From Vibrio tasmaniensis (GTDB taxonomy: Bacteria > Pseudomonadota > Gammaproteobacteria > Enterobacterales > Vibrionaceae), in NCBI RefSeq assembly GCF_024347635.1, contig NZ_AP025513.1:1-64000 (forward strand): a stretch of DNA of 64,000 bases, in the 5' to 3' direction. The notes under the pieces are model-generated. The model was not told the origin of the DNA and ran no database searches. It saw only the letters and a program-made list of their open reading frames with translations. Both the position numbers and the translations under genes were made by a program. Positions 26,080 to 34,221 of this stretch are shown in pieces. Each line of letters begins with the position of its first letter. Position 1 is the first letter of the stretch.

Positions 26080-26217
26080 ATTACCGTACGTTTAGGGGGG
26101 GCTGAAAGAGATTGATATCGTACCAGCTATATGAGACAACTTCAGCTTAATAAATAGGGGCATTGTCTGGGTCGAATTAACTGTCCGCTCAACGATCCTC
26201 TTACGGACAGATTTAAT
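26080..26217. promoter_or_regulatory. Candidate res site and divergent promoter region
   Basis: The space between tnpR and tnpA contains the inverted arms CTGTCCG (26181-26187) and CGGACAG (26204-26210) separated by 16 bases, the size of one resolvase subsite. Other subsites were not delimited. Position between divergent resolvase and transposase genes is typical for res. Confidence 0.55.
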
Positions 26218-29200
26218 GTGAGGTCAACGGTGAACTCTAAGCATAAAGATAAAAGCAAAAGGCTTTCGATCCTAACTGATGCGGAAAAATTTGCTTTGTA
26301 CAGTTTGCCTGATTTTGACGAGGGCCAACAACTGGAATTTTTATCTCTCCAAGCAAAAGAGTTAGCACTGGCAAGCAATCGTCCAAATATACAATCCCAA
26401 ATTTATTGCATATTACAAATTGGTTACTTTAAGGCTAAACACGCTTTCTTTAATTTCACCCTTACTGATATAGAAAGTGACTTTAATTTTGTCATTCATC
26501 GTTATTTCCGAAATGAATCTTTCTCAGAGACAACAATATCAACACATGAGTATTATATTCAACGTCAGATGATTGCGGAGTATTTTGGCTACAGTCAATG
26601 GTCAGCTTCAGTGAGTCCAAAACTCGAGACACTCGCGACACAACTTGTTCGTCGAGACATTACTCCTGGATTTGTAGCCACAGAGTTTATCTGTTGGCTA
26701 AATGATAAGAAAATTATTCGGCCGAGATACTCCACACTTCAAAAAATCATTAGCAAAGCGCTATCGAAAGAGCGGCAAAGGTTAGCAAAAATTCTTAGAT
26801 CGGCACTAACAGATAAAACCAAAACTGAATTGAATACGCTTTTAGTTAAAGACGATACGCTATCAGTTTTAGCCGTCTTAAAACAGGAAGCGAAAAACTT
26901 TCGTTGGCGGCAAATGAACAATGAGAGATATAAGCACGGTCAGCTAACCTCCTTGTACCAAGAAGCTTGCCAGCTGTTACCTACACTCGGGGTCTCCCAA
27001 CAAAACTTGTTGCATTTTGCTAGTTTAGTTAATTTTTATACCGTTTATGATTTGCGTAATCTGAAGCAAGAACAAACTTGGCTGTATCTAATGTGCTATG
27101 TTTGGCTTCGCTATCGACAACTATCAGATAACCTCGTTAGTGCTATGATGTGGCACATGAAACAGACGGAAGAACGTTGTAAAAATGAAGCAAGGAAAAC
27201 TTTTGAAGAATGTGCATTAAAACGCCAACAAGAAACCAACAAAGTTGGTCGACTCCTGTCTCTATTTGTTGATGAAACTGTAACTGATATTATCCCGTTT
27301 GGTGATGTGCGTCAGAAAGCTTGGAAGATAATGCCTAAAGATGCCTTGCAAGAGGCTGCAACTCGAATGCGAGTAAAGCCTCTTAGCCGCATGGCTCATC
27401 GTTGGGAAGCTATTGACATTCAAGTCACACATATTCGTCGTAATCTGCGTCCTTTATTTTGCACTCTGAATTTTTCAAGTATTACGCCAAATTGCCCCTG
27501 GTTAGCTGCACTGGCATGGATAAAAAATATATTTTCCAGAAAATTACAGCTGTCACAGCGACCATTGTGTGAGTGTCCAAGTGCGACACTTCCAGCAAGA
27601 CTAAGGGTCTGGCTGGTAAACCAAGGCTCTGATGGTCAATCAGAACAACTTAATGCTGGTCGTTACGAGTTTTGGTTATATCGGCAAATCAGAAAGCGAT
27701 TGGAATCCGGTGACATTTATCTTGATGATAGTTTACAGCACCGTCATCTTTCCGATGAGTTAGTTTCGGTAAAAGAAAAGGAAAAAGTGTTAACTCAAAT
27801 GGATATCCCTTTCCTCCGAACTCCAATCACTCAGCAATTAAAAGCTTTAACTGACGAACTGCATAGCCAATGGACTTCTTTCAATAAAGAGTTGAAGAAA
27901 GGTAAGTTGACCCATTTAGCTTTTGATCATGAAAACCAAAAACTCAGTTGGCGTAAGTTCGATACAATTGGTCAGAATGATCGCGTGGTCGAATTTTATT
28001 CTAAACTCCCGTTTTGCGAACTAACGGATGTTTTTAGATTTGTTGATAGTGAATGCCATTTCCTGTCAGCTTTGACACCATTGCAACCTCTTTATATGAA
28101 AAATAGCGCGAATCAAGATAACTTAATGGCCGTAATAATTGCGCAGGCAATGAATCATGGGAATCTCACAATGTCACGAACCAGTGATATTCCTTATCAC
28201 GTGTTAAAGGATACTTATGCTCAATATTTACGGCTATCTTCATTAAAAGCAGCATGTGACAGTATTAGTGAAAAAATAAAAGAGCTTCCCATTTTCCCGT
28301 ATTATTCTCTTGAACTTGGGGAGTTGTATGGAGCGGTTGATGGACAAAAACTCGGCGTAGAACACCCGACAATAAAAGCTCGATCCTCAAAGAAATATTT
28401 TGGTTTGGGTAAAGGGGTCGTTGCCTATACTCTTCTGTGTAATCACATTCCATTGAACGGTTATCTGATCGGAGCTCATGAATATGAAGCACATCATGTG
28501 TTTGATATTTGGTACAGAAATACCAGTACGATTGTCCCCACAACCATTACTGGAGATATGCATAGCATCAATAGAGCAAACTTCGCAATTCTTCATTGGT
28601 TTGGCTTGAAGTTTGAGCCGCGATTTACTTCAGTAGAGGGCATATTAAAAGAATTGTACTGCCCCGAAGACCCTGAACATTATAAAAACTATTTAATTCG
28701 CCCAGTAGGCCAGATAAATCAAAGTCTTATCATCGATGAAAAAGCACATCTAGATCAAATAGTCGCTACATTAGGATTGAAGGAGATTACTCAGGGTGCA
28801 TTGGTTCGAAAATTATGCACCTATTCATCAGAAAACAAGACGAGATTAGCATTATTTGAGTTTGATAAGTTAATTCGTAGTATTTATATACTCAAATACC
28901 TTCGAGATCCCCAGATAGCTAAAAACACTCACCGCTCTCAGAATCGCATTGAATCTTGGCATCAACTTCGTTCAGCGATAGCACAGATTGGAGGCAAAAA
29001 AGAATTGATAGGACGTAACGATATTGAACTGGAAATCAGTAATCAGTGCGGTCGTTTACTCAGTAGCATAATTATTTATTACAACTCAGCTTTATTGTCG
29101 CGAGTATTGAAAAAATGTGAAAAAACAAGCACCAAACATGAACTTGAGCTACTAAGTCGAATCTCACCAGTAGCATGGCAACATATATTTTTGAATGGAC

Positions 29201-29280
29201 ATTACACATTTGTAAGCCAAGGTAAGGAGCTTGATTTAGATACGATACTTGAGGGAATAACATTCCCGTCGAGGCAATGA
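26218..29280 (+). CDS. tnpA: Tn3-family transposase
   Basis: The product of about 1020 residues has the size and domain layout of Tn3 transposases. The catalytic triad is visible as Asp near 708 in GAVDGQKLG, Asp near 780 in TGDMHSINRANF and Glu in QNRIESWHQLRSA. The C-terminal ELEISNQCGRLLSSIIIYYN is the usual family signature. The start codon is uncertain between two GTG codons (26218 and 26230). The gene reads intact to its stop nine bases before the right terminal repeat, so the element may still be active. Confidence 0.93.
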   Translation: MRSTVNSKHKDKSKRLSILTDAEKFALYSLPDFDEGQQLEFLSLQAKELALASNRPNIQSQIYCILQIGYFKAKHAFFNFTLTDIESDFNFVIHRYFRNESFSETTISTHEYYIQRQMIAEYFGYSQWSASVSPKLETLATQLVRRDITPGFVATEFICWLNDKKIIRPRYSTLQKIISKALSKERQRLAKILRSALTDKTKTELNTLLVKDDTLSVLAVLKQEAKNFRWRQMNNERYKHGQLTSLYQEACQLLPTLGVSQQNLLHFASLVNFYTVYDLRNLKQEQTWLYLMCYVWLRYRQLSDNLVSAMMWHMKQTEERCKNEARKTFEECALKRQQETNKVGRLLSLFVDETVTDIIPFGDVRQKAWKIMPKDALQEAATRMRVKPLSRMAHRWEAIDIQVTHIRRNLRPLFCTLNFSSITPNCPWLAALAWIKNIFSRKLQLSQRPLCECPSATLPARLRVWLVNQGSDGQSEQLNAGRYEFWLYRQIRKRLESGDIYLDDSLQHRHLSDELVSVKEKEKVLTQMDIPFLRTPITQQLKALTDELHSQWTSFNKELKKGKLTHLAFDHENQKLSWRKFDTIGQNDRVVEFYSKLPFCELTDVFRFVDSECHFLSALTPLQPLYMKNSANQDNLMAVIIAQAMNHGNLTMSRTSDIPYHVLKDTYAQYLRLSSLKAACDSISEKIKELPIFPYYSLELGELYGAVDGQKLGVEHPTIKARSSKKYFGLGKGVVAYTLLCNHIPLNGYLIGAHEYEAHHVFDIWYRNTSTIVPTTITGDMHSINRANFAILHWFGLKFEPRFTSVEGILKELYCPEDPEHYKNYLIRPVGQINQSLIIDEKAHLDQIVATLGLKEITQGALVRKLCTYSSENKTRLALFEFDKLIRSIYILKYLRDPQIAKNTHRSQNRIESWHQLRSAIAQIGGKKELIGRNDIELEISNQCGRLLSSIIIYYNSALLSRVLKKCEKTSTKHELELLSRISPVAWQHIFLNGHYTFVSQGKELDLDTILEGITFPSRQ

Positions 29281-29711
29281 TCATCCCCGCAAAATTTTGG
29301 CGGGTTCCGGCTTACAACCCCAGATATAAGTCACATCGCCGCACCAGACTTGATTCGGCTCAGTCACCGCGAACTGACGATTTAACCGGTTAGGTATATG
29401 AACATGTTCCTGCTGTGTTTTTTTGTACGTATGTTTTGCTAGCTGGCAACTGACTAAGTCTAGTTCTTTCATGAACTTACTTGCTCGGTAACGGCTAAGT
29501 CGAATACCTCTTGCTGTGACTATGTCAGCAATGGTTCTCGCTCCAGCGGAACCATTGCTCAGCTCATAAGATCGGCGAACTTCGGCACGAACAAGCACAT
29601 GCTCTGACGACAGAGATTTATCTCTATTTGCCCAATAACGATAACTACTGCGATGAACCCCGAACACTTCGCAAAGCCGTTTCACAGCATAACTCTTCTT
29701 GAGTTTCTCGA

Positions 29712-30062
29712 TCATCGAGAACCGTTCAGGGAGTCTGACATCAAGAGAGCCGTAGCCTTTTTTAGAATTTCCTTTTCTTCTTCAATGCGTTTGATTTTCT
29801 TTTTAAGGTCACGAATTTCTCTTTGCTCTGGAGTGAGTGGTGATGAATTTGGTGTCTTACCAGCTCTTTCAGCTTTGAGTTGCCTTACCCAGCTTTCTAA
29901 CGTAGTTTTTCCAATCCCCATTGCTTCGCAGGTTTCTTTATAGGAACGTCCCTGGTCAAGCACTAGCTGAGCGCATTCAAGTTTAAATTCTGGGTTAAAA
30001 GTGCGTCTTTCACGCTTAGTCATAATGTCACCTGTTTTAGTATCGAGATGATCATACATCAC
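29712..30062 (-). CDS. IS3-family OrfA, copy 1
   Basis: The 116-residue helix-turn-helix protein (MTKRERRTFNPEFKLECAQL after an N-terminal extension) has a leucine-zipper-like coiled coil near the end (PEQREIRDLKKKIKRIEEEK). It is the DNA-binding half of the IS3 transposase. Its stop overlaps the OrfB start by four bases (ATGA), allowing coupled translation or a frameshift fusion. The gene itself is intact, although its partner is broken. Three copies occur in this window. Confidence 0.9.
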   Translation of the reverse strand: MMYDHLDTKTGDIMTKRERRTFNPEFKLECAQLVLDQGRSYKETCEAMGIGKTTLESWVRQLKAERAGKTPNSSPLTPEQREIRDLKKKIKRIEEEKEILKKATALLMSDSLNGSR

Positions 30063-30771
30063 CTCTTAATCAGGTGGCCAAATTAACTATGCCACTACAC
30101 ATCGGCAGATATAGCATCGATCTTTCTACGTAAAGGGTTGAGTAACGTTGGCAGCACTTCGCTATCACCAACATTTACCAGGCTGACCTCGGCACTAATG
30201 GCTTTATGGGTATCTACATCAACGGCTAAGTGCAGCTTGCGCCATGTTCTACGTTTTTCGGCACCGTGCTTCTTCACCTTCCACTCCCCCTCGCCAAAGA
30301 CTTTGAGACCAGTCGATTCAATGGCTATATGACGAATAGCCCTTTTAGATTTATTACGATATTTCACCTGGACTGTCTTCGAGCGTTTACTGATACAGGT
30401 GTAGTCTGGGGACGTCAGTGGAACATCCAATAACTCAAAGATAGAGTCGATAAAACCTTGAAGAGCACGCAATGGTAATGAGAATACTCCTTTAATCATC
30501 AAGGCAGTTTCAATCGCTGTATCAGAGTACTGAAAGCCTCTACCACGCTTACCATGATGGGTTTTGCATCGCCATGCATCTACGGCTGTATCATCTATCC
30601 AGAGCGTAACCGAGCCCCGTTTGCTCAAAGCCTTATTGTACTCCGCCCAGTTAGTTATCTTCTTTTTTGCCTTACCCATGTCACCACCGCTCTAACCATC
30701 ATAAAGGATCAGATCTCAAGACTCGAAAAAGGTTCAACTGATTTAGGCAACAACGCCTACTTTGGTTTATT

Positions 30772-30784
30772 CATTGCTGCAATG
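30772..30784. promoter_or_regulatory. CATTGCTGCAATG palindrome
   Basis: This perfect palindrome lies between the IS5 end and the serine recombinase gene. Two similar sites (CATTGCAGCAATG and CATTGCAACAATG) stand at 34222 and 34257 before the winged-helix gene, suggesting a shared DNA-binding factor. Confidence 0.45.
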
Positions 30785-30839
30785 ATTAATTTTTGAGTTT
30801 CCGCTTCAGTCAAGCGACTGTTCATAAAGGTGTAACTTT

Positions 30840-30935
30840 GTGAACATTATCTTTCACCCATCTCAATACTGTCCAATTAGTCTTTAAAATAACATATGAA
30901 CATGTACACTAATGTTTGATTATCTTAATGTTCAC
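30840..30935. promoter_or_regulatory. Candidate recombination (res) site upstream of serine recombinase
   Basis: GTGAACATTA at 30839-30848 is repeated inverted as TAATGTTCAC at 30926-30935. A further TGAACAT...AATGTTTGA pair lies at 30897-30920. Such multiple inverted sites just before a serine recombinase gene are expected for a plasmid dimer-resolution site. Confidence 0.55.
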
Positions 30936-30950
30936 TTTTAGGCTCTTTTC

Positions 30951-31490
30951 ATGAAAATTGGCTATGCCCGTGTCAGCACTCAAGACCAAACGCTCGATGT
31001 TCAACTTGAACAGCTTAAACGTATTGGTTGTGACAAAATTTACCAAGAGCAAGCGAGCGGTAAATCCTCTGATAGAAAACAGCTTAACCTGTTGCTAGAT
31101 TTTGCAAGGGAGGGAGATATTATTCATGTTACCAAAGTCGACCGCATTGCTCGAAATACCATAGATGCTTTGCAAATTGCTGATCAACTAGCGCAAAAGA
31201 AAGCTGGTTTGGTCTTTCATGATTTGGGCGATTTAGACATTAATAGCGATGTAGGTCGAGTCATTTACACGACCATATCGGCGTTTGCTGAAATGGAAAG
31301 AAAACGAATATTACAGCGCTGTAATGAGGGTAGGGAGCGTGCACGCTCTGAAGGGAGGCACCTTGGCCGATTTCCTGACAAGATGCTTCACCAACGCATT
31401 CAAGAGCTTACAGAACAAGGAATGAACAAGCATGCAATCAGTAAAGAGTTAGGGTGTAGTCGGACAACTGTGTATAAAGTATTAGGTTGA
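30951..31490 (+). CDS. Serine recombinase, plasmid resolvase/invertase type
   Basis: The 179-residue protein starts MKIGYARVSTQDQTLDVQLE with the nucleophilic Ser at residue 9, has VTKVDRIARNTIDAL, the long E helix (SAFAEMERKRILQRCNEGR) and a C-terminal helix-turn-helix (MNKHAISKELGCSRTTVYKVLG). It is close in layout to the small resolvases that keep plasmids monomeric. The inverted motifs just upstream are a likely site of action and of autoregulation. It may equally be a remnant of a transposon whose transposase has been lost. Confidence 0.88.
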   Translation: MKIGYARVSTQDQTLDVQLEQLKRIGCDKIYQEQASGKSSDRKQLNLLLDFAREGDIIHVTKVDRIARNTIDALQIADQLAQKKAGLVFHDLGDLDINSDVGRVIYTTISAFAEMERKRILQRCNEGRERARSEGRHLGRFPDKMLHQRIQELTEQGMNKHAISKELGCSRTTVYKVLG

Positions 31491-31682
31491 AGAGCTAGCA
31501 TCAACTGGAAGAGCTGAGTAAATATTAGTTCGTATAAAATTTATCTGCGTGGAGTTGATTAATTTTATCCAAAGAGTTCTGAGTGAGAACAACAACGAAC
31601 TAATATCAACTCTTGTTTATCCCAATCCACATCCCAGATAAGTAAAAAATCTGGCTGAATATGACACTCCATGTGCGGCTTC

Positions 31683-31973
31683 CTAATCTTGCTGGTCACC
31701 GAAAACCACGCTGACAGCGTTTAGATATTCTTCTGGTGAAACGTTGATAAGTAGTACAGCGTTAAAATCATTACCTCGAACGTAGCACTTTTCATGTACG
31801 TCATGGCGCATGTTTTGAGGATAGTCATTGCGGTACTTAGTAAAGACACCGCTAACTTTTTGACGGCCAAGACCAAACGCTTTAGAAACGTCTACAGATG
31901 TAATACGGCCATCTTTAGATAACTTGGCATCAATGAACTTGTAAACTGCTTGGTCTAGTAGTGGTCGAGACAC
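31683..31973 (-). CDS. Small HTH-like protein, last gene of the higBA operon
   Basis: The 96 residues contain a winged-helix-like segment (GRITSVDVSKAFGLGRQKVS) followed by TKYRNDYPQNMRHDVHEKCY, which recalls the N-terminal DNA-binding domain of WYL-type regulators. The WYL domain itself is absent. Stop and start are tightly packed with the gene before it (two bases apart). It could regulate the operon or belong to a small accessory system. The family assignment is tentative. Confidence 0.6.
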   Translation of the reverse strand: MSRPLLDQAVYKFIDAKLSKDGRITSVDVSKAFGLGRQKVSGVFTKYRNDYPQNMRHDVHEKCYVRGNDFNAVLLINVSPEEYLNAVSVVFGDQQD

Positions 31974-31975
31974 GG

Positions 31976-32266
31976 TTACTCTCCTTTGTTTAAATCAACG
32001 TCATGAGCGTTGTCATTCAACCACTGATTTTCTGGCACACTTGCTAAAAAAGCTGTGACTCGTTCATATTCGTCTGGAGTGAAATGAATCGAGGTTTTAT
32101 CATATTGCAGCAAACAGATAATATGCCCATCTTCCTCCCAACGCTTCAGTTGGTAATCGGCATCGTGAGACAAATCGAGACTCATTCCACCACCATGAAA
32201 CTGCATCGCATAGCCAGTTAGATATACACTTGTTCCGTAACGTGTTTCTAGTGTTAGCGGTATCAT
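31976..32266 (-). CDS. Protein of unknown function (96 aa)
   Basis: This is a soluble, mixed alpha/beta small protein (MIPLTLETRYGTSVYLTGYA...), slightly acidic, without signal peptide or membrane segment. It lies four bases after the preceding gene and two before the HTH-like gene, so it is part of the same transcript. I do not recognise it. The beta-rich first half and the helical TPDEYERVTAFLASVPE look like a complete domain. Confidence 0.6.
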   Translation of the reverse strand: MIPLTLETRYGTSVYLTGYAMQFHGGGMSLDLSHDADYQLKRWEEDGHIICLLQYDKTSIHFTPDEYERVTAFLASVPENQWLNDNAHDVDLNKGE

Positions 32267-32270
32267 GATT

Positions 32271-32531
32271 CTACCCCCTAATGAATGGAACGGTTGAAAG
32301 GCCGTTGTTGAGTAGCCAGTTTTTGATTTCGTCTTGGGTTAAGTGAGGCTCTACAATAGCCCAACGGAAGCCTTGTTTAGACCACTTACCGCCAGCCCCC
32401 TTGAATTCAACTTCGTCAACATAGACAACAACGATTTCGTTACCATCGGCTGTTTTTTGTGGATAGCGTTCGATATTATCACTGGTGCGAATCGTCAAAC
32501 TCTCGTTATACATATAAGTATCTGTAATCAC
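32271..32531 (-). CDS. Protein of unknown function (86 aa)
   Basis: A small protein (MITDTYMYNESLTIRTSDNI...) has predicted beta strands followed by a short helix (LTQDEIKNWLLNNGLS). No family is recognised. It lies 13 bases after the 60-residue gene and four before the next. Its consistent packing with the neighbours argues for a real gene in the higBA-led operon. Confidence 0.55.
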   Translation of the reverse strand: MITDTYMYNESLTIRTSDNIERYPQKTADGNEIVVVYVDEVEFKGAGGKWSKQGFRWAIVEPHLTQDEIKNWLLNNGLSTVPFIRG

Positions 32532-32544
32532 GTTCTATACCCTC

Positions 32545-32727
32545 TTATTCTAGATACTGAGTGATCATTTCAATTTCTTGACTAACATCAACAAGTGCTT
32601 GCGCATCCGAGTTGATAACTTCAAGCTGAGTTTGATCTCTTGCTTTTCGCTCAAGGCCGTGTTTTATAGATTTGATAAACTTCTCAGCTTCTTCTAGCTT
32701 TTCAATGAGTTTGCTATCTTTTGACAT
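32545..32727 (-). CDS. Small coiled-coil protein (60 aa)
   Basis: The product is almost entirely helical and charged (MSKDSKLIEKLEEAEKFIKS...), with heptad-like spacing suggesting a coiled coil. It lies 17 bases downstream of the antitoxin gene. No function can be assigned. A role as a partner of one of the two 96-residue proteins is possible only by context. Confidence 0.5.
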   Translation of the reverse strand: MSKDSKLIEKLEEAEKFIKSIKHGLERKARDQTQLEVINSDAQALVDVSQEIEMITQYLE

Positions 32728-32744
32728 TTTTTATAAATCCCTCT

Positions 32745-33113
32745 TTACTTAATCAGTTGATATTCTTTCACAAGGCTATCCAATGGGATTCTAAGCCCAT
32801 CGTGTAGCTTGCGAATCATTGAGATAGATAAACGTCTTTGACGGCTCAGAATCTCCGTAACACGGCTGCGCTGACCAAGGAAAGGTACAAGGTCTTTATC
32901 CTCTAAGCCTTGCTGCTCCATACGGAACTTGATTGCTTCGATTGGGTCAGGTGGTGCAATTGGATAATTAGCTTCTTCAAATGCCTCAATTAGAGTTGCA
33001 AGCACTTCTAACTCATCACCCTCTAGTGTGTTTGGTTCAGCATCCCAAAGCTGCTCGATACGCGCTAAAGCAGCGCGGTTATCATCTGCTGTTTTGATTG
33101 GTTTAATTTGCAT
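32745..33113 (-). CDS. higA: HigA-type antitoxin
   Basis: The 122-residue protein ends in an XRE-type helix-turn-helix (LEDKDLVPFLGQRSRVTEIL and SISMIRKLHDGLRIP) after an acidic N-terminal region, as in HigA antitoxins. It follows the toxin gene by eleven bases, the reversed order typical of higBA. The antitoxin neutralises the toxin and, with it, represses the operon. Two palindromes upstream of higB (33441-33459 and 33484-33500) are the likely binding sites. Confidence 0.85.
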   Translation of the reverse strand: MQIKPIKTADDNRAALARIEQLWDAEPNTLEGDELEVLATLIEAFEEANYPIAPPDPIEAIKFRMEQQGLEDKDLVPFLGQRSRVTEILSRQRRLSISMIRKLHDGLRIPLDSLVKEYQLIK

Positions 33114-33124
33114 ATCTGCCTCTT

Positions 33125-33424
33125 CTAAACGGTTTTCGCATCAACTTTGTCATAGTCTGCATGTGTGCCAATAAAGCGAATATATACCATCGAAAATTTG
33201 TAATTAATCGCGGTGATCAGTCGATACTTATTGCCGTGAACGTTGAACACAACGCGATTATTGCCAACGAAAGACGCATTTCGGTACAGTGCCTTTATGT
33301 CTTGGGGCGTTTGCCAATTTGCGTGTTTGGCTTCGTCAAACCATGCCATTAGTGGCTGTTTAGAATCAGCGTAATTAGGCTGTTCCCAAAACTCTCTTAA
33401 AGTTGCTCTTGATAAAATTCGCAT
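33125..33424 (-). CDS. higB: HigB-type mRNA interferase toxin
   Basis: The 99-residue basic protein (MRILSRATLREFWEQPNYAD...) has the HigB-like fold pattern, with ADSKQPLMAWFDEAKHANWQ, FNVHGNKYRLITAINY and the final IRFIGTHADYDKV. Relatives cleave translated mRNA on the ribosome. The start at 33424 has AAGGGG five bases upstream. It is the first gene of a six-gene minus-strand operon, and probably stabilises the plasmid. Confidence 0.85.
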   Translation of the reverse strand: MRILSRATLREFWEQPNYADSKQPLMAWFDEAKHANWQTPQDIKALYRNASFVGNNRVVFNVHGNKYRLITAINYKFSMVYIRFIGTHADYDKVDAKTV

Positions 33425-33440
33425 ACATCCCCTTTACTAT

Positions 33441-33500
33441 ATTTCCCATTATGGGAAATTAACAATAAACAGTCAAGTGCTACTTTCCCAAAAAGGGAAA
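33441..33500 (-). promoter_or_regulatory. higBA operator pair
   Basis: ATTTCCCATTATGGGAAAT (33441-33459) is a perfect 9-bp inverted repeat. TTTCCC-AAAAA-GGGAAA (33484-33500) is a second site. The centres are 42 bases apart, four helical turns. They lie immediately upstream of the higB start and share the half-site TTTCCC/GGGAAA. Confidence 0.75.
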
Positions 33501-33527
33501 ATGAATAAAATCATAAACCTAACAGAG

Positions 33528-33624
33528 TTATAAAGCCAGTTGCGCAGCTTGGCATAATTGAGTTTCTGAAATGTCGATGTACCCCAAACTCATTGACGGT
33601 TCAGAATGCCTAATGTAATCAACC
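33528..33624 (-). pseudogene. C-terminal fragment of a tyrosine recombinase
   Basis: The minus strand encodes LVDYIRHSEPSMSLGYIDIS and a short tail ending in a stop at 33528-33530. The RHSEPSMSLGYID pattern matches the end of phage-type integrases, including the region of the nucleophilic Tyr. Nothing of the upstream domain remains. It joins directly to an unrelated plus-strand fragment, so this is a recombination scar. Confidence 0.6.
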
Positions 33625-33735
33625 AGTTAAAAACGTCATTCTCAGATGCTGGGCCTAATGAGGTTGTAAAGATCGCATTTGCTTTAAGCAAGAATGTACT
33701 TGAGAAAAAGTTGAAACAATTAACCGATCTTTGAG
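33622..33735 (+). pseudogene. C-terminal fragment of an unidentified protein
   Basis: The plus-strand frame reads QLKTSFSDAGPNEVVKIAFA and on to ...KLKQLTDL before a TGA at 33733-33735. The composition is protein-like but no start codon belongs to it. It abuts the integrase tail, so the 5' part has been lost. Confidence 0.4.
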
Positions 33736-33745
33736 GGAAGCGGAC

Positions 33746-33937
33746 ATGGTTACAGGTAAAGGTAAGTCTATGTTTTTATTCGTAAAGAAAACATACCTTT
33801 TCAAGGCAGGATTACGACACATCGAGGAAAGGCCGCTAGTAATTGTCGGTCAGATTGGAACGGGAACTGGTGCGCTTTCAATGGCTATTGCAGGACAAAT
33901 TAGATCTACCGTAATGTTTACAGTGGTTTTTTTATGA
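33746..33937 (+). CDS. Small protein of unknown function (63 aa)
   Basis: The frame begins MVTGKGKSMFLFVKKTYLFK with a GAGGGAAG site upstream, overlapping the end of the previous fragment's transcript. It contains IVGQIGTGTGALSMAIAGQI, a Gly-rich hydrophobic stretch that could be a membrane helix. I do not recognise it, and it may be a fragment of a longer protein. The low confidence reflects its short length and the scarred neighbourhood. Confidence 0.3.
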   Translation: MVTGKGKSMFLFVKKTYLFKAGLRHIEERPLVIVGQIGTGTGALSMAIAGQIRSTVMFTVVFL

Positions 33938-33956
33938 CTAAATCATAGATACAAAA

Positions 33957-33979
33957 AAAGCAGCTTTTATAGCTGCTTT
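33957..33979 (-). terminator. Hairpin AAAGCAGCT/AGCTGCTTT with A-tract
   Basis: A 9-bp stem has a five-base loop. The A-run on its left gives a T-tract on the minus strand, so it would act best on minus-strand transcription, but it may work both ways. Between 33980 and 34221 I see no supported gene. Confidence 0.6.
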
Positions 33980-34221
33980 CTCATAATACTAGCCCTGTAA
34001 CCCGAGACTTGGAGAAAGGTCTCACCCGACATAATCACTCTCTTAACTATGGGGTTCTTACGCAGCTTAATGGTAGAGAGACCAAGCTGTTTCACGCTTT
34101 CAAATAAATAATACTACATTGATCAAGATTGGTTAAGCTTAGTAATAATTTCCTACTCCTCAAGATGATCGGTTTTCTCTATTGTTCTCCGATAAAACGG
34201 ATCATCTAATAGCTTCTTATT

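Larger units (their letters stand above)
24163..29321. mobile_element. Tn3-family transposon (5159 bp)
   Basis: Perfect 33-bp terminal inverted repeats start GGGGTTGTAAGCCGGAACCC at 24163-24195 and end at 29289-29321. A 5-bp target duplication AGATA lies at 24158-24162 and 29322-29326, as expected for the Tn3 family. The cargo is a J-domain-like gene, a serine resolvase and the transposase. It inserted into IS3 copy 1. Confidence 0.95.
23682..29715 (-). pseudogene. IS3-family transposase OrfB, copy 1, split by Tn3-family element
   Basis: The 5' part lies at 29322-29715 (MIEKLKKSYAVKRLCEVFGV...) and the 3' part at 23682-24162. The break falls in the catalytic core just after the first Asp region (WCGDVTYIW), so the protein cannot be made. 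The second Asp (MFHSDQGCHYTS) and the Glu (NSPMERVFRSLKTEW) of the DDE triad are in the 3' part. Intact copies at 38310 and 48772 show what the gene looked like before insertion. Confidence 0.9.
23674..30099 (-). mobile_element. IS3-family element copy 1 (interrupted by Tn3 element)
   Basis: Ends are TGTAGTGGTCAAGTAAAACT at 23674 and the inverted TGTAGTGGCATAGTTAATTT at 30099. The flanking target duplication is CAT (23671-23673 and 30100-30102). Without the inner transposon and its duplication the element is 1262 bp, the same length as copies 2 and 3. Confidence 0.92.
23342..30679 (-). pseudogene. IS5-family transposase interrupted by IS3 copy 1
   Basis: The N-terminal part at 30103-30679 begins MGKAKKKITNWAEYNKALSK and includes WIDDTAVDAW and WRKLHLAVDVDTH, a catalytic Asp region. 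The C-terminal part at 23342-23670 carries AYDTKSCHNTLN, IPPRKNAAFWEDGHPRNEA and SGYHYRSISETAMSRYK with the conserved Y(2)R(3)E(6)K-like signature. Joined across the insertion, and counting one CAT copy, they make a normal-length IS5-group transposase of about 300 residues. The outer element must have been the first insertion of the nest. Confidence 0.85.
23288..30757 (-). mobile_element. IS5-family element split by IS3 and Tn3 elements
   Basis: Ends read GGCGTTGTTGATCAAATCAG at 23288 and, inverted, GGCGTTGTTGCCTAAATCAG ending at 30757. The transposase gene inside is cut in two by an IS3-family copy. I found no convincing target duplication at its outer ends. Removing the inner elements leaves an element of about 1.04 kb. 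Confidence 0.8.

Noticed and set aside
23288..30757. Target duplication for the outer IS5-family element
   Set aside because: The flanks AGAT and TACT do not match; no duplication could be supported.
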